Shown here in pieces: positions 1 to 5,291 of a stretch of DNA of 5,547 bases. Within the stretch, counting starts at the first letter, position 1, and each line of letters opens with the position of its first letter. The stretch spans positions 1 to 5,547 of the forward strand of contig CAZRBG010000129.1 in assembly GCA_964598225.1 (NCBI GenBank), written 5' to 3'. Origin of the DNA: SG8-4 sp964598225 (GTDB taxonomy: Bacteria; Planctomycetota; Phycisphaerae; Sedimentisphaerales; Anaerobacaceae). The notes below the pieces were generated by a model. That model worked only from the letters and a program-made list of their open reading frames with translations, ran no database searches and was not told where the DNA came from. The translations under genes were made by a program, and so were the position numbers.

Positions 1-1261
1 TTCCGACGGAACTATCCCCATGAAATCGGGAAGTTATTTCGTGCACGATCCTTAGTGCGCGTTCTTCGGACAACTCGCCATGTCTTTCTTTCATTCTCTG
101 CCTGATAGACTCATCCTCATTCTCTATTATAGTTCGAGCCATTTGCAGGTACATGTCATCGATGCCGCTCAGGCCGACCATCTTTCCATCAGGCGTTACC
201 CTCATAACAAGACTCTTGCCGATCATTGATGAATACGTTGGCGCCAGTGGATTGTCGGCACCCACAGCAGGATTTGTCGAATCGTACTCCATTGTCCCGG
301 CGACACTTTCACCCTTTTCCTTCAGCGCCAGGAAGGTGACTCTGATCGAGCCGACACCATTGGCGTCAATATGCTCAACGGCAAGCTCCAGATCGGTCGT
401 CGATACGCTGTGAATATCCTGACTTTGGCCCGTCAGTTTCATAGCAACTCTGTCTTCGCTGGTTATTCGCAGTTTTCGTTTCCGCCCCTCGCTGAGCCGC
501 AGTTTTAAATCGAATCCCGGAGCCTCATTACTAACGTCAGTCGGTGAAGCAGCAGGCTCTGCAGGAGCAACCTCCTGTACTGGAGGTTCCAACGTGAAGC
601 TCCCTTCCGGACGCTCATCAGCAACAGCGGGCTGCGGCGATGAATCCGCAACAGCAGACTCTTTTCGCGGCATTGAACCTCCGGGCTTGTCAGCCGGGCT
701 CGAATCCGAAGGCAGAATCGCGAACACAAGAATGATTAGACCGGCAACAATCACCAGCGCAGCGGCGGAAACGACAAGGATAACCCGGCGGTCCAGCCCT
801 TCGTCCTGTTCGTACTCATCGGATTCATCATCGTAGTCGTCTTCATCCGCAGGCGGAGGAGTTTTGTCCGAATCCACCACCTCGCCACCGACTGAGGATT
901 CCACGTTGCTGCTGCACGAAGGGCATTCGATGTATCTGTCCTTAGAACCCTTCGGCACTTTTATCACCTCGCCGCACATCGAGCAGACTACATCTACAGT
1001 CTCGGAGCCGGTTTCTGGGTCGGCCCTGAGAGAGGGAACGACAATCGGATTTTTGCACTTGGGACATTTGGCCTCCTTGCCGGCGTGAATCTGAAGTACG
1101 CGGATCCCCTGCCCGCAGTTTTGGCAGGCAAACTTGATCTTGGGCGATTCGGCGGGCACGACACAGGTTCTGCTGCACTTCGGGCATGTGATTCTTTTGC
1201 CCGCGTATTGATCCTGAACGCTGATTCTCTCACCACACAGTATGCAGACAAACTTGATCAT
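1..1261 (-). CDS. Triple zinc-ribbon, single-pass membrane protein with exported DUF6263-like domain (3' end outside window)
   Basis: The frame is open from the ATG at 1261 to the left edge, giving 420 codons with no stop, so the C-terminus is missing. Three tandem zinc ribbons lie at the N-terminus, each a CxxC pair about 17-20 residues from a second CPxC pair: C6/C9-C26/C29, C46/C49-C66/C69 and C93/C96-C113/C116. A very acidic linker (about 138-155), one transmembrane helix (about 160-183) and a Pro/Ala/Glu-rich stretch (184-248) follow. From about 250 there is a beta-rich domain with segments such as LRLSEGRKRKLRI and MRVTPDGKMVGLSG, which remind me of DUF6263; that match is from memory and only moderate. 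Inferred topology is ribbons in the cytoplasm and the C-terminal domain outside. The start is supported by GGAGG at 1270-1274, 8 nt upstream. It is last in the visible minus-strand gene run, 50 nt after the lipoprotein gene. Function is unknown; the ribbons could bind protein, nucleic acid or only metal. Confidence 0.92.
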   Translation of the reverse strand, partial: MIKFVCILCGERISVQDQYAGKRITCPKCSRTCVVPAESPKIKFACQNCGQGIRVLQIHAGKEAKCPKCKNPIVVPSLRADPETGSETVDVVCSMCGEVIKVPKGSKDRYIECPSCSSNVESSVGGEVVDSDKTPPPADEDDYDDESDEYEQDEGLDRRVILVVSAAALVIVAGLIILVFAILPSDSSPADKPGGSMPRKESAVADSSPQPAVADERPEGSFTLEPPVQEVAPAEPAASPTDVSNEAPGFDLKLRLSEGRKRKLRITSEDRVAMKLTGQSQDIHSVSTTDLELAVEHIDANGVGSIRVTFLALKEKGESVAGTMEYDSTNPAVGADNPLAPTYSSMIGKSLVMRVTPDGKMVGLSGIDDMYLQMARTIIENEDESIRQRMKERHGELSEERALRIVHEITSRFHGDSSVG

Positions 1262-1269
1262 GGTCAAGA

Positions 1270-1274
1270 CCTCC
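1270..1274 (-). promoter_or_regulatory. Ribosome binding site of the zinc-ribbon gene
   Basis: A full GGAGG on the minus strand lies 8 nt before the ATG at 1261. It fixes the start of a gene whose stop codon is outside the window. Confidence 0.75.
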
Positions 1275-1311
1275 GAATCTACGCGATTACCTAAATCGGC
1301 GCACCTCACAA

Positions 1312-1491
1312 CTACACAATTCCAATATACCAAATCCGCCTTGGAATTGCCAGCGTCTCGCCATACTCGCGCCCTTTGGCGGCATGGTCAACCGGTTCCG
1401 ATTCCTCGCAACCAGGAAAGAACAAAAAAGCCGCCAGCATGAGCATGAGCGACATCCTCTCCGATAATTTTGCACATCGAAATAGCATCAT
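1312..1491 (-). CDS. Small predicted lipoprotein, 59 residues
   Basis: This short frame runs from ATGATG (first ATG at 1491) to TAG at 1314-1312. The N-terminus has basic residues (R5, K8, R12), then a hydrophobic run at about 14-26 ending in FFPGC, with the candidate lipidated cysteine at C28. The residues after it are acidic (CEESEPVD), typical of a lipoprotein mature end. Predicted fate is signal peptidase II processing and membrane anchoring, leaving about 32 residues. The lipobox is not ideal (Phe/Pro where Leu/Ala is usual), so lipidation is inferred. A GAGG motif at 1498-1501, 6 nt upstream, supports the start. The gene begins 30 nt after the TPR gene stop and precedes the zinc-ribbon gene by 50 nt. 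The last eleven codons overlap a perfect inverted repeat, so the C-terminus may be a degraded or replaced end of a once longer protein. I do not recognise a family. Confidence 0.6.
   Translation of the reverse strand: MMLFRCAKLSERMSLMLMLAAFLFFPGCEESEPVDHAAKGREYGETLAIPRRIWYIGIV
1317..1349. repeat. Perfect 9-bp inverted repeat at the lipoprotein gene end
   Basis: CAATTCCAA at 1317-1325 and TTGGAATTG at 1341-1349 are exact inverted copies separated by 15 nt. On the minus strand no T-run follows, so it is not a standard terminator. It overlaps the end of the lipoprotein gene and the promoter candidate at 1324-1353, so an operator or RNA hairpin is possible. Confidence 0.6.
1324..1353 (-). promoter_or_regulatory. 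Possible internal promoter of the zinc-ribbon gene
   Basis: On the minus strand CTGGCA (1353-1348) and TATATT (1329-1324) are spaced by 18 nt. They match the sigma-70 boxes at 4/6 and 5/6 positions. Transcription would start near 1317 and give a leader of about 55 nt before the ATG at 1261. The match is ordinary and could be chance; the overlapping inverted repeat raises its interest. Confidence 0.28.
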
Positions 1492-1521
1492 AATCCGCCT
1501 CTTGCTACCGTGGTTATTGCG

Positions 1522-1959
1522 TCAACGATCTCCGCCTGCGTTTTCACCGAGAGCCTCGAACACATCCGGCGGCACATAATGGCCCAGGCTTTGTGCTTTC
1601 TTAAAATCTTTTCGTGCCGGGTCGTAATTCCTCTTATGGTAGTAGACCATCGCACGATTATAGTACGCTTCGGAAAACTCCGGATTCAACTCAATTGCCT
1701 GGTTGAAATCCCGGATGGCCTTGTCGTAGCGGCGGGCCTCATAGTGCGCGGTTCCTCGGTTGCAGTATGCCTCGGGAAATTCGCCTTCCTGTTTTATGAT
1801 CGTATCGAAACAGGCTATAGCCTTGTCGTATTGTCCCTCGGCCAAATAGGTAGTTCCGCGATTGTATTGCGAAACGCTGTTTATGATGTCATAAGAAAGA
1901 TAGATAGCTGCCACGGCAGCGATAATCGTTACGAGTTTGATCGAACTAATGCGTTTCAT
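1522..1959 (-). CDS. Membrane-anchored TPR protein
   Basis: The protein has 145 residues. An N-terminal hydrophobic helix at about 7-26, preceded by K2, R3 and K8, should act as an uncleaved anchor or signal. Three tetratricopeptide repeats of 34 residues follow at about 28-61, 62-95 and 96-129. Repeat signatures are visible: QYNRG, AYCNRG and AYYNRA in helix A, and YDKAI, YDKAI and YDPAR in helix B, with LNP at the end of the second repeat. TPRs form a scaffold for protein-protein contacts, so it probably holds partners at the membrane, with repeats on the outer face if the anchor is N-in. The partner is unknown. It starts 30 nt after the membrane-protein gene and ends 30 nt before the lipoprotein gene. 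The ribosome site is weak (AGGG about 11 nt before the ATG), and upstream in-frame TAG excludes a longer start nearby. The short tail (130-145) has no recognised motif. Confidence 0.9.
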   Translation of the reverse strand: MKRISSIKLVTIIAAVAAIYLSYDIINSVSQYNRGTTYLAEGQYDKAIACFDTIIKQEGEFPEAYCNRGTAHYEARRYDKAIRDFNQAIELNPEFSEAYYNRAMVYYHKRNYDPARKDFKKAQSLGHYVPPDVFEALGENAGGDR

Positions 1960-1989
1960 AATACAGCTACCCTGAGACCATCCGACGGC

Positions 1990-2736
1990 TTACTCGTTCT
2001 TCCTGTTGTTCTTTTTCTCTCGGAGTGTTCCGTGTAGAAGGCTGCCTGCGATAACTACGACAATCAGGAAAACCATCAACACCATAGCAGCCTGTGAGCT
2101 GTAAGTCGCGAAGCGGTTCAAGAAGAGCCCCCAGGCAATGATTGCAAGATAAGTGCCCGACAGAACAACCGGTATGTTGATCCATACCCGCAGACCCAGC
2201 AGGAACCCGATAACGCAGCCGACCACCGGTCCGGTCATCCAAAACGGAAACCAAACGAACGCGAAAAGCCCGATGATGCCGTATCGTCGGACCTTGTCCT
2301 TATGGGCCTCGGCCGACTCGCGGATCCGCTCGAACGTCTTCTTGAGCGATTTGAGCACCAACAGGTGCCGCCAGCTAAAAACGAACAGCGGATAGACAAT
2401 CAGCACCAGTATTGTCTCGACTATCATGCAGATCGGGATAACCTTCGCGTGTCCGAGACGCTGAGAATATCCATACGCCATTGCGGCAGCGCGGCCGAAC
2501 ACGATGTCTATTGCCGTCATCCCGATCAGTTCCTGAAATTCCTCCGGCGATACCAGCAATTTTACACCGAGCCAGAGAATGTACGCCGACGACAGCAGAA
2601 CACCGGCCAGCAGGACGCGACCCTCGGAACTGGTCAGCAGCGTCCCGCGCAGCCGCTCGGGCGGCCGGGAACTTTGGTCCTCCGCAGGTCTCTCTGTTTC
2701 GGCTACAACTTCTTCGGTGTCTCTTCGAGTAATCAT
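1990..2736 (-). CDS. Integral membrane protein, small multi-drug export family (COG2426 / PF06695 type)
   Basis: The protein has 248 residues. A hydrophilic N-terminus (1-39, rich in Glu and Arg) is followed by about five membrane segments: 41-62, 98-121, 153-182, 184-206 and 216-236. A basic tail (REKKNNRKNE) ends it. The central part fits the family: an amphipathic charged stretch (122-150) leading into KVRRYGIIGLFAFV, a break with PFWMTGP (164-170), then a Gly-rich helix ending FLLGL. In family members I recall, the break reads like P-x-P-G-T-G, so the conserved site is altered here. The family name is historical and transport is not proven for most members; I would not infer drug export. 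The ATG at 2736 lies 18 nt after the oxidoreductase stop with no good ribosome site (AAGG is only 1 nt away), so translation may be coupled to the upstream gene. The basic tail places the C-terminus in the cytoplasm by the positive-inside rule. Confidence 0.85.
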   Translation of the reverse strand: MITRRDTEEVVAETERPAEDQSSRPPERLRGTLLTSSEGRVLLAGVLLSSAYILWLGVKLLVSPEEFQELIGMTAIDIVFGRAAAMAYGYSQRLGHAKVIPICMIVETILVLIVYPLFVFSWRHLLVLKSLKKTFERIRESAEAHKDKVRRYGIIGLFAFVWFPFWMTGPVVGCVIGFLLGLRVWINIPVVLSGTYLAIIAWGLFLNRFATYSSQAAMVLMVFLIVVVIAGSLLHGTLREKKNNRKNE

Positions 2737-2745
2737 ACCTTAATT

Positions 2746-2759
2746 TCAAAGCGCTTACA
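2746..2759 (-). promoter_or_regulatory. LacI/CcpA-like operator motif over a stop codon
   Basis: The minus strand reads TGTAAGCGCTTTGA, which fits the known cre-type consensus TGWAARCGYTWNCW at 13 of 14 positions and contains the perfect 8-bp palindrome AAGCGCTT. It spans the TAA stop of the oxidoreductase and lies 10 nt before the membrane-protein ATG. Many LacI-family sites share an AAGCGCTT-like core. A chance match is possible, and no regulator gene is in the window. Confidence 0.3.
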
Positions 2760-4137
2760 GATGCCACGGGCTGCGCATCGAGCGCGCCAGCATCTGATTG
2801 GCCGCATCGTCGTTCACAAATCGCTCCCGCTCGGGGTCCCATCTCAGTTTTCGCTTCAGCGTCATCGCGATATTGCCAATATGACAGATAGTCACAGAAC
2901 GATGGCCCACCTCGACCGGGGCGGCGGTATCGCGATTTGTCTTGATACAATCGAGGAAATTGCGATGATGATCGTCGCTCTCGTACAGATGAATCTCATT
3001 CGGCCCTATTACCGAAGTCTTCACGGATTCGGGGCTGGACGTGAGACGGCCCTTTTGAAGCTGAATCCAGCCCTCGGTCCCCTCGAAGCGCATCGGCCCG
3101 TTCGGATCGGTCCTGCATATCAGTTCGCAGCCATCCTCATAGCGCGCTCTGAAGTGTACCTTCGTGGCAGTGGTGAACAGGCCGTCTTTGGGGAATTCGC
3201 CGCCCAGGTCCTCGACTTCCACCGGACCGCTTCCGTCCGTGCCGTTAGCCCATTGTGCGACGTCGATCATGTGCGCGCCCAGGTTGGTCGTCTGCCCGCC
3301 GGAATAGTCCAGACCGAACCGGAAGGTGTAGAGGCAGCGATCCTTGTGATACGGGACCCATGGCGCCGGTCCGAGCCACATGTTGTAGTCGAGCCATTCG
3401 GGCACGGGCATCGGCTGCCAATCGCTCGGCGGGGCCTCTTTGTTGTTTGCCCCGATGGTTGTGACTATCTTCCTGAGCTTGCCGATTCTGCCGTTGCGGA
3501 CGAGCTCGCAGATATGCCGGTACTGCTGATCGGACCTTCGCTGCGTTCCCGTCTGGAAGACTACGCCGTACCGCCGTACGGCCTTGACCATAGCCTGCCC
3601 TTCGGCAACGGTCAGACTCATGGGCTTCTCGCAATAGATGTGTATGCCCTTTTTCGCGGCGGCAATCGCCGGGATCGCGTGCCAGTGATCGGGCGTGGTT
3701 ATGCAGACCGCGTCGATGTCGTCCCGCGCCAGCAGATCGCGAAAATCAACGTACGCCCTGCAATCCTTATATTCCCCCGACCGGGCCTTCTTCGAGTAGT
3801 AATCGTCCACTATCTTCCGTGCCGGCTCCCTGCCGAACCACGGTCCGTTCCATCCCTTCTTGTACCAGTGGCCGTATTCGTTGCTCGCCTCCGTAACGTC
3901 GCAAACGGCCACAACCTGCACGTCCGAGTTACCCAGAAACGACCGCATATTGTTTGTTCCCATGCCGCCGACGCCGATCGAGCCCATAGTGATCCGCCCG
4001 CTCGGCGCCGCTGAGCCCGCCCCGCCGAGAGCTGACGACGAGACAACATAAGGAAACCCCACAGCCCCCGCCGCCCCGGCAAGAGCACCGCCTAAAAATC
4101 CGCGTCGATTGATCTTCGATTCCCGTCGAGTAGACAT
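2755..4137 (-). CDS. Tat-exported Gfo/Idh/MocA family oxidoreductase
   Basis: The protein has 460 residues and probably is an NAD(P)-dependent dehydrogenase acting on a sugar, inositol or related polyol outside the cytoplasm; the substrate cannot be read from sequence. A twin-arginine signal NRRGFLGG (10-17) is followed by a hydrophobic Ala/Gly stretch (about 17-40). The Rossmann fold starts at about 49 with GSIGVGGMG (52-60) and a strand ending VVAVCD (75-80). The family lysine motif CEKP is at 169-172. The C-terminal domain includes GGQTTNLGAHMIDVAQW (280-296), where H289 and D292 fit the catalytic G-x-H-x-x-D pattern, and the usual final block around DHHRNFLDCI (389-398) and RSVTICHIGNIA. 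Length is normal. I chose the ATG at 4137 because AAGGA lies 8 nt upstream and the Tat motif then sits near the N-terminus; starts at 4212 and 4251 would add up to 38 residues ahead of it and lie at or above the likely transcription start. It leads the minus-strand run, 18 nt before the next gene. Confidence 0.95.
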   Translation of the reverse strand: MSTRRESKINRRGFLGGALAGAAGAVGFPYVVSSSALGGAGSAAPSGRITMGSIGVGGMGTNNMRSFLGNSDVQVVAVCDVTEASNEYGHWYKKGWNGPWFGREPARKIVDDYYSKKARSGEYKDCRAYVDFRDLLARDDIDAVCITTPDHWHAIPAIAAAKKGIHIYCEKPMSLTVAEGQAMVKAVRRYGVVFQTGTQRRSDQQYRHICELVRNGRIGKLRKIVTTIGANNKEAPPSDWQPMPVPEWLDYNMWLGPAPWVPYHKDRCLYTFRFGLDYSGGQTTNLGAHMIDVAQWANGTDGSGPVEVEDLGGEFPKDGLFTTATKVHFRARYEDGCELICRTDPNGPMRFEGTEGWIQLQKGRLTSSPESVKTSVIGPNEIHLYESDDHHRNFLDCIKTNRDTAAPVEVGHRSVTICHIGNIAMTLKRKLRWDPERERFVNDDAANQMLARSMRSPWHL

Positions 4138-4145
4138 AATATGGT

Positions 4146-4150
4146 TCCTT
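4146..4150 (-). promoter_or_regulatory. Ribosome binding site of the oxidoreductase gene
   Basis: AAGGA on the minus strand lies 8 nt before the ATG at 4137. It decides this start over the upstream in-frame ATGs at 4212 and 4251, which have no comparable site. Confidence 0.6.
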
Positions 4151-4210
4151 TTCCTGAAGTTTGCTCTGATCCCTCGATGCCCGATTCTCGCGAGTATCGA
4201 GACAAATTTC

Positions 4211-4240
4211 ATTGTACAACCCACCTTCGCCCCCGGTAAA
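4211..4240 (-). promoter_or_regulatory. Candidate promoter of the five-gene minus-strand unit
   Basis: On the minus strand TTTACC (4240-4235) and TACAAT (4216-4211) are 18 nt apart, matching the sigma-70 boxes at 4/6 and 5/6 positions. The predicted start near 4204 leaves a leader of about 67 nt. It would put the alternative ATGs at 4212 and 4251 outside the transcript. Confidence 0.42.
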
Positions 4241-4277
4241 GAGAAAACCAAGCGTTGATAATTTACCGAGAAAAGGC

Positions 4278-4292
4278 GGGGTGTGATACCCC
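4278..4292. other. Short GC hairpin (GGGGT / ACCCC)
   Basis: GGGGT at 4278-4282 pairs with ACCCC at 4288-4292 around a 5-nt loop. On the minus strand it is followed by GCCTTTTC, so it could weakly insulate the oxidoreductase promoter from leftward read-through. The stem is only 5 bp and no minus-strand gene lies upstream of it, so the role is uncertain. Confidence 0.25.
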
Positions 4293-4297
4293 CCCAT

Positions 4298-4325
4298 CGT
4301 CATTCCGAGCCCGCCGAGGAATCTA
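4298..4325. repeat. Dispersed-repeat-like sequence with ATTCC/GGAAT ends
   Basis: CGTCATTCCGAG followed by CCCGCCGAGGAATCT has the look of short imperfect palindromes found scattered between genes in many bacteria. ATTCC (4302-4306) and GGAAT (4318-4322) pair around 11 nt. It ends just before the antitoxin remnant at 4334, so it may mark the break. Only one copy is visible in the window, so its repeat status is inferred from general resemblance. Confidence 0.35.
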
Positions 4326-4333
4326 TCAAAACC

Positions 4334-4420
4334 AGCCTCGCCATGCTAAAAAAAATCGGCTCAGCGCTAAACCAAAGAGTACAAGTCCAGTTCGTCCCCG
4401 AGACCACAAGTTGTTACTAA
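4334..4420 (+). pseudogene. 3' remnant of an XRE-type antitoxin gene (copy A)
   Basis: The frame from AGC at 4334 to TAA at 4418-4420 reads SLAMLKKIGSALNQRVQVQF, then VPET and five more residues. This is the typical end of HigA-like XRE antitoxins: the last helix of the helix-turn-helix domain (LxxIxxALNQ) and a beta strand (VQVQFVP). The DNA-binding helices are absent, because unrelated repeat-like sequence stands upstream in place of codons. Over 4334-4405 it matches copy B (5343-5414) at 64 of 72 bases, and 6 of the 8 differences are synonymous. It has no start codon context or ribosome site and is almost certainly not functional. Its final residues (TSCY) differ from those of copy B. Confidence 0.65.
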
Positions 4421-4451
4421 CCCAAGAATTGTACTGCGTACCTTTAATTAT

Positions 4452-4465
4452 CCATGATGACATGG
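4452..4465. other. Small inverted repeat upstream of the toxin-antitoxin promoter
   Basis: CCATG at 4452-4456 and CATGG at 4461-4465 are inverted around 4 nt, 15 nt before the promoter's -35 box. It could be an operator for autoregulation by the toxin-antitoxin complex, but a 5-bp match is weak evidence. Confidence 0.2.
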
Positions 4466-4480
4466 TCCCCAAATTCTCGC

Positions 4481-4509
4481 TTTACTGATTCAGTCGCATT
4501 TGGTAGAAT
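4481..4509 (+). promoter_or_regulatory. Candidate promoter of the toxin-antitoxin operon
   Basis: TTTACT (4481-4486) and TAGAAT (4504-4509) are separated by exactly 17 nt and match the sigma-70 boxes at 4/6 and 5/6 positions. Transcription would begin at about 4516. That makes the ATG at 4516 leaderless and gives the ATG at 4552 a 36-nt leader. The -10 box overlaps a GAATTC palindrome, where a repressor could sit. Confidence 0.45.
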
Positions 4510-4551
4510 TCCTATATGGGACTAAGCCCGATAGCTGGTCTTGGTGTGTCT

Positions 4552-5028
4552 ATGGCTGTTTTAACGGTATATCTCGACAATTCGGTTCTTGGCGGTTACT
4601 TCGATTCCGAGTTTCAGGAGCCTACCCGACGCCTCTGGCGCATGGCTGAGAACGGGGAATTACGCTTTGTCGCGTCCGTCGTCACACAGGAAGAGGCAGC
4701 TTTGGCCCCGTCTCAAGTGGTTAGGCTCTTTGCCAAAACATTTCCAGACGATGCGGCTCTGCTCGATCTGACACCACGTGCCGAGGAACTCGCCCAAGCC
4801 TATCTGACCGTCGGCGTGGTATCGCAGAAGTACGCAGATGACGCCCGTCATGTGGCCATTGCGACGACACATGGTATCGGCGTGCTGGTGACTTGGAATT
4901 TCCAGCACCTGGCAAATTATCGCCGGGAAGCAGGATTCAATCGAGTAAATCTGGAAAACGGCTACCCCACGATTAGAATTATCAGTCCATTGGAGATCGT
5001 TTATGAAAGCCAGGATGAAGAAGTTTGA
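4552..5028 (+). CDS. PIN-domain ribonuclease toxin, VapC-like
   Basis: The protein has 158 residues and covers a full PIN domain. Expected acidic metal-binding residues are present in order: D9 in VYLDNS, E47 or E48 in VTQEEA, and D96/D97 in YADDARHVAIA, followed by TWNFQHL (114-120), whose N116 fits the fourth active-site position. The end NGYPTIRIISPLEIV is typical of this PIN subgroup, whose members open with VYLDTSVFGGYFD-like sequence. PIN toxins cleave RNA, often tRNA or rRNA, using Mg or Mn; the target here is unknown. I chose ATG 4552 because the family begins a few residues before VYLD; the in-frame ATG at 4516 would add 12 residues and would coincide with the predicted transcription start. 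Neither start has a good ribosome site. All catalytic positions look intact. The downstream partner gene overlaps it by 26 nt, so the order is toxin first. Confidence 0.88.
   Translation: MAVLTVYLDNSVLGGYFDSEFQEPTRRLWRMAENGELRFVASVVTQEEAALAPSQVVRLFAKTFPDDAALLDLTPRAEELAQAYLTVGVVSQKYADDARHVAIATTHGIGVLVTWNFQHLANYRREAGFNRVNLENGYPTIRIISPLEIVYESQDEEV
4992..4995 (+). promoter_or_regulatory. Ribosome binding site of the antitoxin inside the toxin gene
   Basis: GGAG lies 7 nt before the ATG at 5003, within the toxin coding sequence. It favours ATG 5003 over the in-frame ATG at 5015. It is clearly better than anything in front of the toxin, which would favour antitoxin production. Confidence 0.6.
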
Positions 5029-5188
5029 CGCTGTAGCAGAGTCACGTAAATGGAAGGAAGCCGTTGCTCGGGAAACCAGAGGGATGTCCCCGGAGCAGAC
5101 GATAGCTTACTTCGATCGTGACGCAGTCAGCCGTCGTTTTGACGCGGCCCTCCGACGAGCCAAACAGCAAGGCCAAAGTCATGAATAA
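5003..5188 (+). CDS. Small antitoxin partner of the PIN toxin
   Basis: The protein has 61 residues and is highly charged, with predicted helices. It contains MKKFDAVAESRKWKEAV (5-21) and RGMSPEQTIAYFDRDA (26-41). Small proteins with an MKKFDAV start and a G-M-S-P-E-E middle are commonly found beside PIN toxins of this subgroup; that is from memory of such gene pairs. The likely role is to bind and block the PIN active site; no DNA-binding fold (ribbon-helix-helix, AbrB or XRE) is evident, so it may not repress its own promoter alone. The start at 5003 is backed by GGAG 7 nt upstream; ATG 5015 matches the usual family start but has no spaced ribosome site. The 26-nt overlap with the toxin gene suggests translational coupling. 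The C-terminus is basic and probably flexible (RRAKQQGQSHE). Confidence 0.75.
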   Translation: MKARMKKFDAVAESRKWKEAVARETRGMSPEQTIAYFDRDAVSRRFDAALRRAKQQGQSHE

Positions 5189-5227
5189 ATGCCACATTAA
5201 CGTCTACGAAACTTAGCGTTCCTTACC

Positions 5228-5291
5228 ATTCGGCTTCGCTCTCCCTTGGGGGCACCCTTCGGCGGGGACAGGCTCGGCCCTCGTGGCAAGG
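5228..5291. repeat. GC-rich repeat-like segment before antitoxin remnant B
   Basis: This stretch differs sharply from the AT-richer sequence at 5165-5227. It carries TTCGGC twice (5229 and 5258), GGGGGC and GGGGACAGGCTCGG, which resemble short GC-rich sequences scattered in intergenic DNA of many bacteria. It takes the place of the missing 5' part of the antitoxin gene. Only one copy is visible here, so its repeat status is inferred. Confidence 0.3.

Noticed and set aside
153..413. 86-codon plus-strand frame near the left edge, and similar plus-strand frames up to 1294
   Set aside because: All are antisense to the zinc-ribbon gene, which has a continuous frame, cysteine pairs and a membrane helix.
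1287..1475. 62-codon minus-strand frame overlapping the lipoprotein gene
   Set aside because: The neighbouring frame carries the signal sequence, lipobox and ribosome site; this one has an Arg/Cys-rich translation without features.
1510..2037. 175-codon plus-strand open frame
   Set aside because: It is antisense to the TPR gene, whose repeats are unmistakable, and has no recognisable domain or ribosome site.
2302..4014. 570-codon plus-strand open frame
   Set aside because: It lies antisense to the oxidoreductase and part of the membrane-protein gene, both of which have clear family motifs. Its translation shows no domain and is rich in Arg and Pro, as expected of a shadow frame in GC-rich DNA.
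4255..4488. 77-codon plus-strand frame in the intergenic region
   Set aside because: It reads the antitoxin remnant in the wrong frame and runs through the repeat-like segment; no ribosome site or domain.
4660..4915. Two minus-strand frames inside the PIN toxin gene
   Set aside because: They oppose a gene with intact PIN active-site residues and show no motifs of their own.
4552..5188. CRISPR-like or phage defence role for the PIN gene
   Set aside because: No repeats, cas genes or other defence genes are present; a simple toxin-antitoxin pair explains the region.
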